From: Taibaiella sp965229095
GTDB lineage: Bacteria > Bacteroidota > Bacteroidia > Chitinophagales > Chitinophagaceae
Assembly: GCA_965229095.1 (NCBI GenBank)
Contig: OZ245855.1
Coordinates: 3,534,001 to 3,598,000 of the forward strand
Reading direction: 5' to 3'
Length of the DNA stretch: 64,000 bases
The notes under the pieces are model-generated. The model did not search any database, was not told the DNA's origin, and saw only the letters and a program-made list of their open reading frames with translations. The position numbers and the translations under genes were made by a program. Shown one piece after another: positions 40,477 to 48,484 of the stretch (its first letter is position 1; each line of letters starts with the position of its first letter).

Positions 40477-41142
40477 ATGACAAAGCGTTTTCTACTATCT
40501 TTTGCCCTGATGATGGGCTTTACCGGCAGCCTTTTTGCCCAGGATTTCAAACAGACCCTCGGCACTACAGTAAAAGCCTTTTTCGAGGCCAAAGACCAGA
40601 CCGAAAAAACCAGCCAAAGCAATCGCCTCGGGCTTATCGCCAAAAAATACAATACAGAATGGTCGGCCGCCTATTACGCCGCCTTATCCAAGATCATGAT
40701 GAACTACGACGAGAAGGATGCCGCTAAAAAAGACGCTTACCTGGACGAAGCCGAAGATTTCCTGACCACCGCCACTACACAGGCCGATAAGAATGATAAA
40801 ATGCAGCAGTCAGAGATCTATGCGATCACCGCTATGCTTGCCAATGCCCGCCTGGGTGTAGATCCCAAGAAACGCTGGCAGAAATACGGCAAGATATTTG
40901 AAAGCAACCTGGAAAAAGCCAAGGAAAACAATGCCGATAATCCACGCATCTATTTCCTGAAAGCGACAAGCACTTTCTTTACGCCTAAAATGTTTGGCGG
41001 CGGTCCTAAAAAAGCGCTTCCTTACTTTGAAAAAGCCGATGGCTTGTTTGCCAAAGAATCCAAAGAAGATATTACCAAACCTTTCTGGGGCAAAGAGGCT
41101 AACGATGAATTCATGAAGCAAGCCAAGGCCGCCACAGAATAA
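40477..41142 (+). CDS. Secreted helical (TPR-like) protein of unknown function
   Basis: 221 residues. Signal peptide 1-22 (MTKRFLLSFALMMGFTGSLFAQD). The mature part is helical, with paired segments such as YYAALSKIMMNYDEKDAAKKDAYLDEAEDFL (in pieces) and YAITAMLANARLGVDPKKRWQKYG, resembling a short tetratricopeptide array. It is divergent from the iron-related operon and closed by a terminator at 41167. Function unknown. Confidence 0.62.
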   Translation: MTKRFLLSFALMMGFTGSLFAQDFKQTLGTTVKAFFEAKDQTEKTSQSNRLGLIAKKYNTEWSAAYYAALSKIMMNYDEKDAAKKDAYLDEAEDFLTTATTQADKNDKMQQSEIYAITAMLANARLGVDPKKRWQKYGKIFESNLEKAKENNADNPRIYFLKATSTFFTPKMFGGGPKKALPYFEKADGLFAKESKEDITKPFWGKEANDEFMKQAKAATE

Positions 41143-41166
41143 TTGTACGTAACCATATATCATATC

Positions 41167-41197
41167 AAGGACGTTTCCACCAGGGACGTCCTTTTTT
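41167..41197 (+). terminator. Intrinsic terminator
   Basis: AAGGACGT (41167-41174) pairs with ACGTCCTT (41186-41193), followed by T residues to 41197. It ends the secreted helical protein gene. Confidence 0.8.
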
Positions 41198-41340
41198 AGT
41201 GAGCCGTAGTAAGTGATCAGTATTCAGCACCCATCTCATATCTAACATCTAATGTCTAATACCCCCATCCGGAATACGTGTTTTCACCGATACAAGCAGC
41301 CTTCCTTTCTGCTACCTTTGTTTGGCTAAACCCATTCCGC

Positions 41341-41769
41341 ATGCCTGAGTACCTTAAACTCCCTCTTAGGTTTGAACAGTTTTTTGAGAAAAACAAAATG
41401 GATACCTGCACCTTGCAGCATTCCATTATCCGCAACCTGCATTTGCTGATCACCACCACAGTAGGAGAAAACAAACAGGACCCGGCTTATGGCTCCGCTT
41501 TCTGGGACAATGACTACGATATCCATCTTTCCAACGATGCCCGCAGGGAAATGGTGATCGACTCGTTGCAAAAGCAGATCGCCGCCTACGAAAAGAGGCT
41601 GGTTGCCGTAGTGGTAGAGGTAAATGTAAAACAAACCCCGGTCAACGAATCGGGCAACGTAAGGCTGAGGCGCCGCATCGAGATTATTATACAAGGTAAT
41701 CTTGCCCGCAGCAACGAACCCTTCCGCTTTGCCACGGGCTTTTTTATAGGGCCGATGGCGTTTGATTAG
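41341..41769 (+). CDS. tssE: gp25/TssE-like baseplate protein
   Basis: 142 residues from ATG 41341; upstream in-frame codons to 41278 do not fit the family. The gp25-like pattern is: PLRFEQFF, STIRNLHLLITTTVGENKQDPAYGS-type block (here HSIIRNLHLLI and GENKQDPAYGSAFWDNDYD), and VEVNVKQTP. This matches the Bacteroidota T6SS (subtype iii) baseplate wedge protein, related to phage T4 gp25. It precedes a TssF-like gene by about 100 bp. None of the sheath, Hcp, VgrG, ClpV or membrane-complex genes is in the window. Confidence 0.75.
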   Translation: MPEYLKLPLRFEQFFEKNKMDTCTLQHSIIRNLHLLITTTVGENKQDPAYGSAFWDNDYDIHLSNDARREMVIDSLQKQIAAYEKRLVAVVVEVNVKQTPVNESGNVRLRRRIEIIIQGNLARSNEPFRFATGFFIGPMAFD

Positions 41770-41872
41770 GACTGAGATGTTAGATATGAGATGTGAGAAT
41801 ATAGAGTGATGAATATTGGAAAAACTTACTGCTGCCTACTGATTATTTACCACTAGCCACCTACCACTGTGT

Positions 41873-43696
41873 ATGCTGAAAAAAGAACAGATCAAGGACC
41901 GAATGCTCAAAACGGCCGCCCGTTTATGGGAGATCCCCGAAGGCGACATTGAGACCAATTTCGACCCGCTCATTATGCTGCTGCTGGAAACCTGCGCAGG
42001 AGAGCTGGAAAATATAGGCGCTGGGATCAATGCTACGCAAAGCCGCCTGATCGACCGCCTGGCCGAATTGATCCTCCCCGAAGCGATGATCAACGCACAA
42101 CCGGCGACTTGCATCATGCATGCCACACCGGTAGAGCCGGTAGCTTCGGTCAACGACACGATCCGGTTTTATACCACACAGCGTATCCAGCAGGCAGGTA
42201 CGGCGGCTTATAACCAGGATTTTTATGTTACGCCCATCGGCGATTTCCGGTTATTGAAGGCAGGCCTGGGTTATATGAAGGCAGGCAATAAATATTACCG
42301 CTTTACCGGCAACGGCCAGAAAGAACTGATCTTCGACTCGGGAAATAACGGGTACTCGGCCGAAATATGGTTAGCCTTGTCTCCCGATAAGGCATTGACC
42401 CAGCTTAAAGGACTCCAGTTTTTTTTCGACCTCAAAGGCCACAGCGAAGCCAATACATTATACAGCAGCCTCCACCAGGCCAGGGCTTTTGTCGATGAGC
42501 AAGAAATTGAAATAGCATCCGGTTACTACAGAGGCGACCAGTTTGACCTCAACCTCGAAGAGGCCCTCTCTTCAGGCCACGACTATAGCCGGAAGGTACA
42601 CCGACAGGCTGCCGGGATTTACCGTAACCGGTTTCTCCATATTGCGGGCAACCTGGAAGCCAAAGCTGGCGTGCTTCCTCCAGCCTGGCAGGACCTGCCC
42701 GAGAAGGTACAGCAGTCTTTACAGGCCGAAGGCGCTGTATTTATTAAGATAGTGCTAGGCCGTATGTTCCAGCAGGAAACCCTGGACCGGCTGTTTTGCT
42801 GCACCAATGCTTTCCCGGTGGTAAACCGTGCGCTCAATACGATGAATTACCGCACCGATACCTGGGTCAATATTATCCCCATGCAGATCGAAGGCAGCTT
42901 TCTCGACCTGCAAAGCATTACCGGCTCGTCGGGCCATCAATACAAGATCAATGTATCGGCCGGTAACCAGCAGGTAGAAGAAGGCGAGGCTATTGTACGT
43001 AGTAGTGGTGTAGGCAAAACCAATTCCCGCGAAGTACGGGAGATCATCGGCAGCCTCATGGAAGCCATCCGCGACGAAAGCGCTTACTTCAGCCGTATGA
43101 GCAATGAATTTGTGCTGGCCAGGCTCCGCGAGATTACCCGCATCCTGGCAAGGCTCGAAGACCAGATGCATATAGCCCGGGATAAGAAAGAAACATTGCA
43201 TTACCTGCTGCTGAAACCCGCAACTGCCGGCGAATCGGTAACCATCAATTACTGGACCACCAATGGCTCCGATGCCCATGCCGTAAAAGCCGGCACTATG
43301 CTTACGGCATTCAACCATACCATTACCGCAGCCAAAGGCGCTTATATCCTCACCAACGCGACCGGCGGCAAATCGATGATTACCCAATCCGAAAAAAAAT
43401 ACATCCTGAAGCGACAGCTTTCTTCGGCGGGCAAAATAGTGAGCCCCGAAGATGTAAAGCTCCTGGGCTACCAGTTGTTTGGCGACAAATTGAAAAAAAT
43501 AGAAGTCAAAAAAGGGATTCAACCCGGCAATGGCGCCAACCAGGGTTTTCAGCGTACCATCGATATTTTTCTTACATTAGCTCCCTCGCTGCCGGAATCG
43601 GCCAAGGAAGAGGTCGATTATTTGTGCAGCGAACTGGAATATAACCTCGGCTTCCAGGCTTCGCCGGTCTGTCCTTTCAGGATCGTCCTGCAGTAG
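41873..43696 (+). CDS. tssF: TssF-like T6SS baseplate protein
   Basis: 607 residues. The start KKEQIKDRMLKTAARLWEIP, then FDPLIMLLLETCAGELENIG and RLIDRLAELILPEAMINAQP, follows the TssF pattern (a baseplate wedge protein related to T4 gp6): D-P-x-x-x-x-L-L-x-x-x-A and R-L-x-x-x-L-L-P. Length is in the normal range of about 600. A conserved C-terminal part with CPFRIVLQ is present. It follows the gp25-like gene, the pairing expected for the wedge. Subtype iii is inferred from the host phylum. Next is a secreted cyclophilin, unrelated. Confidence 0.75.
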   Translation: MLKKEQIKDRMLKTAARLWEIPEGDIETNFDPLIMLLLETCAGELENIGAGINATQSRLIDRLAELILPEAMINAQPATCIMHATPVEPVASVNDTIRFYTTQRIQQAGTAAYNQDFYVTPIGDFRLLKAGLGYMKAGNKYYRFTGNGQKELIFDSGNNGYSAEIWLALSPDKALTQLKGLQFFFDLKGHSEANTLYSSLHQARAFVDEQEIEIASGYYRGDQFDLNLEEALSSGHDYSRKVHRQAAGIYRNRFLHIAGNLEAKAGVLPPAWQDLPEKVQQSLQAEGAVFIKIVLGRMFQQETLDRLFCCTNAFPVVNRALNTMNYRTDTWVNIIPMQIEGSFLDLQSITGSSGHQYKINVSAGNQQVEEGEAIVRSSGVGKTNSREVREIIGSLMEAIRDESAYFSRMSNEFVLARLREITRILARLEDQMHIARDKKETLHYLLLKPATAGESVTINYWTTNGSDAHAVKAGTMLTAFNHTITAAKGAYILTNATGGKSMITQSEKKYILKRQLSSAGKIVSPEDVKLLGYQLFGDKLKKIEVKKGIQPGNGANQGFQRTIDIFLTLAPSLPESAKEEVDYLCSELEYNLGFQASPVCPFRIVLQ

Positions 43697-43733
43697 AGGG
43701 CACACAAAAAATCAAGACATTTATATTTACCTG

Positions 43734-44396
43734 ATGAAAAAAATTACACTCGTTTTTTCTTTACTCCTTTTATGCTCCGGCGCTTTCGCGCAAAAATACA
43801 GGGCCATTATTACGACCGCCTATGGCAAAATAGAACTTTTCCTTTACGACAATACCCCTAAGCACAGGGATAATTTTGTGAAGCTGGCCAAAAAGCATTT
43901 TTACGACGGCACGCTTTTTCACCGCGTGATCCCCGAATTTATGATCCAGGGTGGCGATCCCGATTCCAAAACGGCAAAACCCGGCGCTCCCCTGGGTGAA
44001 GGTGATGTAGGCTACCGGGTACCGGCCGAGATCAATAAAGACAATATTCACAAACGTGGCGTTCTGGCTGCCGCCAGGGATAATAATCCCGATAAATCCT
44101 CTTCGGGCTGCCAGTTCTATATTACGGTAGGGAAAAAATTTACCGATGCGGAGCTGGACAATATTGCCAAACGTACCGGTATGAAATACACTCCCGAACA
44201 ACGTAAATTGTATAATACCATCGGCGGTACGCCCCATCTCGACGGCAACTATACGGTATATGGCGAAGTGACCAAGGGTATGGATGTGGTCGATAAAATC
44301 GTGAAGCAGCCCCGGAATGCCATGGACAGGCCCAATGAAGACCAGAAGATCCTGAAATTAAGGGTTAAAAAGAAGTTCCTGTTCTTCTGGATATAA
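43734..44396 (+). CDS. Secreted cyclophilin-type peptidyl-prolyl isomerase
   Basis: 220 residues. Signal peptide 1-19 (ends GAFAQK). Cyclophilin motifs: KHRDNFVKLAKKHFYDGTLFHRVIPEF in pieces (FHRV and F-M-I-Q-G-G-D), then SSSGCQFYITVGK and the later YTVYGEVTKGMDVV. It assists protein folding in the periplasm by isomerising prolyl bonds. Catalytic Arg is visible in FHRVIP. Gene is followed after 27 bp by the TIGR02757 gene. Confidence 0.92.
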   Translation: MKKITLVFSLLLLCSGAFAQKYRAIITTAYGKIELFLYDNTPKHRDNFVKLAKKHFYDGTLFHRVIPEFMIQGGDPDSKTAKPGAPLGEGDVGYRVPAEINKDNIHKRGVLAAARDNNPDKSSSGCQFYITVGKKFTDAELDNIAKRTGMKYTPEQRKLYNTIGGTPHLDGNYTVYGEVTKGMDVVDKIVKQPRNAMDRPNEDQKILKLRVKKKFLFFWI

Positions 44397-44423
44397 GGTG
44401 CCTCACCTTTTGCAAAGCTGCAC

Positions 44424-45212
44424 ATGTCGTCTCCCGCTTCTCTTAAAAAATTCCTGGACCAGAAAGTAGCGGAATACAACCGGCCTTCTTTTATCGAGAA
44501 AGACCCGGTGAGTATTCCGCACCGGTTCAGCCTCCGGCAGGATATAGAAATATCCGGCCTGTTTGCCGCGCTCTTTGCCTGGGGCAACCGTACTTCTATT
44601 ATTAACAGTTGTACCAGGCTGCTGGCGGTAATGGACCAGGCGCCTTACGATTTTGTACGGCAGCATAAAGACAGCGACCTCAAACCGCTGCTTTCCTTTG
44701 TACACCGTACTTTCAACGCTACGGACCTGTTCTGGATGCTGCATTTCCTGCGATGGCATTATGCCCGTTACGACACCTTGGAACTGGCTTTTTCACAATT
44801 TATCAACCCCTTATCCACCGATATTACACAGGCGCTGACGGGATTTCACGACTATGTTTTTTCCCTGCCTCATGCCCCAGAAAGAACCCGGAAGCATATT
44901 GCCACACCGGCCAGGAATTCGGCCTGCAAACGCCTGAACATGTACCTTCGCTGGATGGTGCGCAACGATGCCGGCCAGGACAGGCCACAGGTCGATTTCG
45001 GCATCTGGACCCGCATCAAACCGGCACAACTTATTTGCCCCCTGGATGTGCATGTGGGCAATGTAGCCCGCAGAATGAATTTGCTGGAAAGAACACAGAA
45101 TGACTGGAAAGCGGCACAGGAGCTTACGGCACGCTTGCGCCAGATGGACCCAAAAGACCCGGTAAAGTATGATTTTGCCTTATTCGGACTTGGTGTAATG
45201 GAGCGTTTTTAA
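44424..45212 (+). CDS. TIGR02757 (DUF2400) family protein
   Basis: 262 residues, helical, no signal peptide. Conserved blocks are SIPHRFSLRQDIEISGLFAALFAWGNRTSII in pieces, FLRWHYARYDTLELAF, and NMYLRWMVRNDAGQD plus GIWTRIKPAQLICPLDVHVG. The W-x-x-R-x-x-x-D...G-x-W and PLDVHVG motifs are those of TIGR02757. Its relation to helix-hairpin-helix DNA glycosylase-like folds has been suggested, but function is unknown. The next gene, 166 bp away, belongs to the T9SS unit. Confidence 0.85.
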   Translation: MSSPASLKKFLDQKVAEYNRPSFIEKDPVSIPHRFSLRQDIEISGLFAALFAWGNRTSIINSCTRLLAVMDQAPYDFVRQHKDSDLKPLLSFVHRTFNATDLFWMLHFLRWHYARYDTLELAFSQFINPLSTDITQALTGFHDYVFSLPHAPERTRKHIATPARNSACKRLNMYLRWMVRNDAGQDRPQVDFGIWTRIKPAQLICPLDVHVGNVARRMNLLERTQNDWKAAQELTARLRQMDPKDPVKYDFALFGLGVMERF

Positions 45213-45378
45213 AATGGCAGACAATTCTTTACGTGGATTATTGCTATTGAAAAATATTTCCATATCTTGTACCAACTTTTAATGTTGATACTGTGTCTTT
45301 CCCGATAACAGTATATTTTTTCTGTATATTTTATCAATCCAACCAAACTATAGGTATTAAAATTTTCAGTTTTTTACA

Positions 45379-48270
45379 ATGAAGCATACTTATACTTTCA
45401 GATTTTCAACCTTACTGACGCTACTGCTGGCTTGTATAGGTTTCCAGACAAAAGCACAGCTTAGTGTTACCGACAACCAAACCGCAGCACAACTGGTGCA
45501 GGCCCTTACCGGCGCGGGGGTTACTGTACTGAACCCCACCATGGTGTGCCCGGCCATATCCAACGGCGTATTTACCGTAACCGGGACCAGCAACCTGGGT
45601 ATCGACAGCGGTATCGTACTGACTTCGGGAAGGGCGATGACCGTAGGTGCCAACCAGGGGGTTAATGGTCCGAACATAGGGCCCGGCCCCGGGGCAGGTA
45701 CCAGCGGCCCGGCCATCGATGCCAACCTTTCGTCCCTGGTAACCCAGGGCCTCAACGACCTTTGCAAACTGGAATTCGACTTTGTTCCTGCCGGCGACTC
45801 TATCAAGTTTGATTATGTTTTTGCTTCTACGGAATACCAGAACTTTTCCTGTTCCAATTTTAATGACGTGTTCGGCTTTTTCGTAAGCGGCCCCGGGTTT
45901 GCCACTCCTTTCAATATGGCCACGATACCGGGAACCACGATACCGATATGCGTTAATTCCACCACCGGTGTACCTGCTGTTCCCGGACCTTTGTGTACCG
46001 GTATGGGCCCCGGCTCTCCGTTCTCCACCTATTATGTGAACAATACCGGGGGTGCTTCGATTACCTACCAGGGCTTTACCAAAGTGTTTACGGCCAAAGC
46101 CCATGTATCGCCCTGTGATACCTATCACCTCAAGCTCGCTATTGCCGACTGTTCCGATGGTAGCCTCGATTCGGGAGTATTCCTCAAAGCAGGAAGCCTC
46201 TCCTCTACCGCTCTATATGTCAAAACATTCGGTGGCGGCGGCCTCGAAGTGCCCTTCACCAATACCGTGCGCGGATGCCCTCCGGGCGTCGTGCGCATCA
46301 GCAGAAGCGGAAGCACTACACAACCTATTACCATTCCCCTCACCATTTCCGGTACTGCCGTTAATGGCGTAGATTACTCCACACTGCCCACCTCCGTAAC
46401 CATACCCGCAGGCGATACCGTAACCTCGCTCTATGTACATGGTATACCTATGTCCCCGCCCGTAGGACCAAAATCCGTGGTGATCTCCATCATATCCCCC
46501 TACAACTGCGGTAATGGCGCCCCTATCGTGCTTGCCAGCGATACCATCATGATCTATGATTCTATTTATGTAAAAATACTCACACCAGATACTGCCATAT
46601 GCCGCGGTAAAAACGCCAAGCTCATCGTAGAGGCCGATACCCAGCTTAATTTCTCCTGGACACCGGCCAGCTCCGTAAGTAATCCCCTCGGACAGAATGT
46701 AACCGTTTACCCTACCGGTCCTACTTCCTATACCGTATCGGTTACCTTACCTGTCGGTGGCTCCGGATGTGCACCTTCCACCGCTACCGTTTTTGTCGAT
46801 GTAAAGGATACTCCCGTGGTCAATCTAGGACCCGATAAGGTTACCTGCGGCGATGCCGTCCAGCTTTATGCCGCTACTTCGCCCCCTAACCCCGACGAAA
46901 CGTTTGAATGGACGCCCGCCACCGGACTCAGCAGTACTACCATACGAAACCCGCTATCGGTACCACCTTCCGACATCATCTATGCCGTAAAGGTAAACCC
47001 CGGCGCTGTCGGATGCGATGGATACGATACCATTAAGGTTAGGTTGCTCCCCGACCATATTACCGTACTCAACAACGATACCGTGGTCTGTGCCGGAACA
47101 GTCATTCCCCTCAGGGCCGATGGCGATACCGCGTTCTTTTACAACTGGACACCGGAGCAGGATGTGGCTAACCCTTTGCTCTCCAATACTACTCTTACCG
47201 CACATACCAGCGGCTATTATATCCTTACCGCTTCTTATCCCGGATGTATCGATATGCCCGATAGCTTTTATGTAGAGGTGCAGCCAGTACCCCAGGTCAA
47301 TATCGGACCCGACAAGATCATCTGTACTTACGATACCATACAGCTTTATGCGGCCGTAACACCGGCTTATGCCAATTATGCTTACGACTGGACACCGGGT
47401 ATCAATATGACCGACTCTACCTCACAGATGCCTGTATTCTATGGCGATGGATCGGTACCGGTACTGTCCGTAAGTGTTACTACTCCTATCGGCTGTAAGG
47501 GCAGCGATTCCATGTCCGTAACGGTTTATCCCGGCGATTTCCTCAGCGTGATACCCGAAGATACCGGCGCCTGCCCGCCTGCAAGGATACAGCTATCCGC
47601 AACCGGGGCCAGCACTTATACCTGGTCGCCTGATTATGGACTCGATGCTACCAATATCGCCAATCCCGTGGCTTCGCCTGTAAGCTCTACAGAATACATG
47701 TTGCTCGGTGCCAAAAACTACAGCAACCATGTGTGCTACGATACCCAGATGGTGATGGTGAGGGTATATCCCAATGCTTCTATCACCCTGCCCGACAGTG
47801 TGCAGATTTGGCCCGGCGAAAGCTACCAGATAGACCCTGCAGGCAACTGCCTCTATTTCCAGTGGTTCCCGCCTTCAGGCCTCAGTGCCGACAATATATC
47901 CAACCCTGTGGCCCAGCCTGAGGTAAGGACAAGGTATTTTGTTACCGCCACTACCGAACAGGGTTGCGTGGTGAAGGACTCTATCGATGTGCTGGTCAAT
48001 ACCGAATCCGTGCTCGATGTCCCCAATGCCTTCTCCCCCACTTCCGGCGATTTCAAAATTGTCAAACGCGGCATTGCCAATCTCAAATACTTCCGTATAT
48101 TTAACCGGTGGGGAAACAAAGTATTTGAAACAACCAATATCGAACAGGGATGGAACGGTAAGTTCAACGACAAAGAACAACCCGTGGGCGTGTACATCTA
48201 CAGCATCGATGCTACCACCAGTACCGGAAAACCTTTCAGAAAAGATGGTAACCTTACCCTAATAAGATAA
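45379..48270 (+). CDS. Choice-of-anchor L T9SS type B protein, copy 1
   Basis: 963 residues. Signal peptide (ends QTKAQ). The choice-of-anchor L domain covers about 30-290 (TAAQLVQALTGAGVTVLNP, DIFGFFVSG-type block as NDVFGFFVSGPGF, and KLAIADCSDGSLDSGVFLKAGS). Then a Calx-beta-like strand set (GVDYSTLPTSVTIPAGDTV) and several PKD/Ig-like modules of the form WTPA-x-x-V-x-x-P. The C-terminal domain VPNAFSPTSGDFKIV, FRIFNRWGNKVFET and the final LTLIR is the gliding-motility-associated type B sorting domain. Secreted by T9SS and probably fixed on the surface. Followed by an almost identical copy and by PorP/SprF and OmpA genes. Confidence 0.92.
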   Translation: MKHTYTFRFSTLLTLLLACIGFQTKAQLSVTDNQTAAQLVQALTGAGVTVLNPTMVCPAISNGVFTVTGTSNLGIDSGIVLTSGRAMTVGANQGVNGPNIGPGPGAGTSGPAIDANLSSLVTQGLNDLCKLEFDFVPAGDSIKFDYVFASTEYQNFSCSNFNDVFGFFVSGPGFATPFNMATIPGTTIPICVNSTTGVPAVPGPLCTGMGPGSPFSTYYVNNTGGASITYQGFTKVFTAKAHVSPCDTYHLKLAIADCSDGSLDSGVFLKAGSLSSTALYVKTFGGGGLEVPFTNTVRGCPPGVVRISRSGSTTQPITIPLTISGTAVNGVDYSTLPTSVTIPAGDTVTSLYVHGIPMSPPVGPKSVVISIISPYNCGNGAPIVLASDTIMIYDSIYVKILTPDTAICRGKNAKLIVEADTQLNFSWTPASSVSNPLGQNVTVYPTGPTSYTVSVTLPVGGSGCAPSTATVFVDVKDTPVVNLGPDKVTCGDAVQLYAATSPPNPDETFEWTPATGLSSTTIRNPLSVPPSDIIYAVKVNPGAVGCDGYDTIKVRLLPDHITVLNNDTVVCAGTVIPLRADGDTAFFYNWTPEQDVANPLLSNTTLTAHTSGYYILTASYPGCIDMPDSFYVEVQPVPQVNIGPDKIICTYDTIQLYAAVTPAYANYAYDWTPGINMTDSTSQMPVFYGDGSVPVLSVSVTTPIGCKGSDSMSVTVYPGDFLSVIPEDTGACPPARIQLSATGASTYTWSPDYGLDATNIANPVASPVSSTEYMLLGAKNYSNHVCYDTQMVMVRVYPNASITLPDSVQIWPGESYQIDPAGNCLYFQWFPPSGLSADNISNPVAQPEVRTRYFVTATTEQGCVVKDSIDVLVNTESVLDVPNAFSPTSGDFKIVKRGIANLKYFRIFNRWGNKVFETTNIEQGWNGKFNDKEQPVGVYIYSIDATTSTGKPFRKDGNLTLIR
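46450..48182 (+). repeat. Long identical repeat, copy 1 (about 1.73 kb)
   Basis: By eye identical to 49577-51309, offset 3127. It covers the C-terminal two thirds of the choice-of-anchor L gene. Flanking parts of both genes are similar but with scattered changes, many silent. Confidence 0.85.
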
Positions 48271-48284
48271 CCAAAAATAGCGAC

Positions 48285-48333
48285 CTAAAGGAAAGAGACG
48301 CGACCGGCAACCGGTTGCGTCTCTTTCCTTTAG
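48285..48333 (+). terminator. Intrinsic terminator between the two large copies
   Basis: CTAAAGGAAAGAGACGC (48285-48301) and GCGTCTCTTTCCTTTAG (48317-48333) are 17-base complementary arms, with an inner ACCGG/CCGGT stem. Confidence 0.8.
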
Positions 48334-48484
48334 GAGCAAGATATATATTATTGTGGTACATGGTAAAAAAAAGTGTTTTTTCCCAACGTAACCCGGTTAT
48401 TGCCTTGTCTATGGGAAACAAGCACTGCCGGAACTTGTCCCCAGGGGTAGTTCCGAACCTATATCTACTACAAAAAAACAGGTC

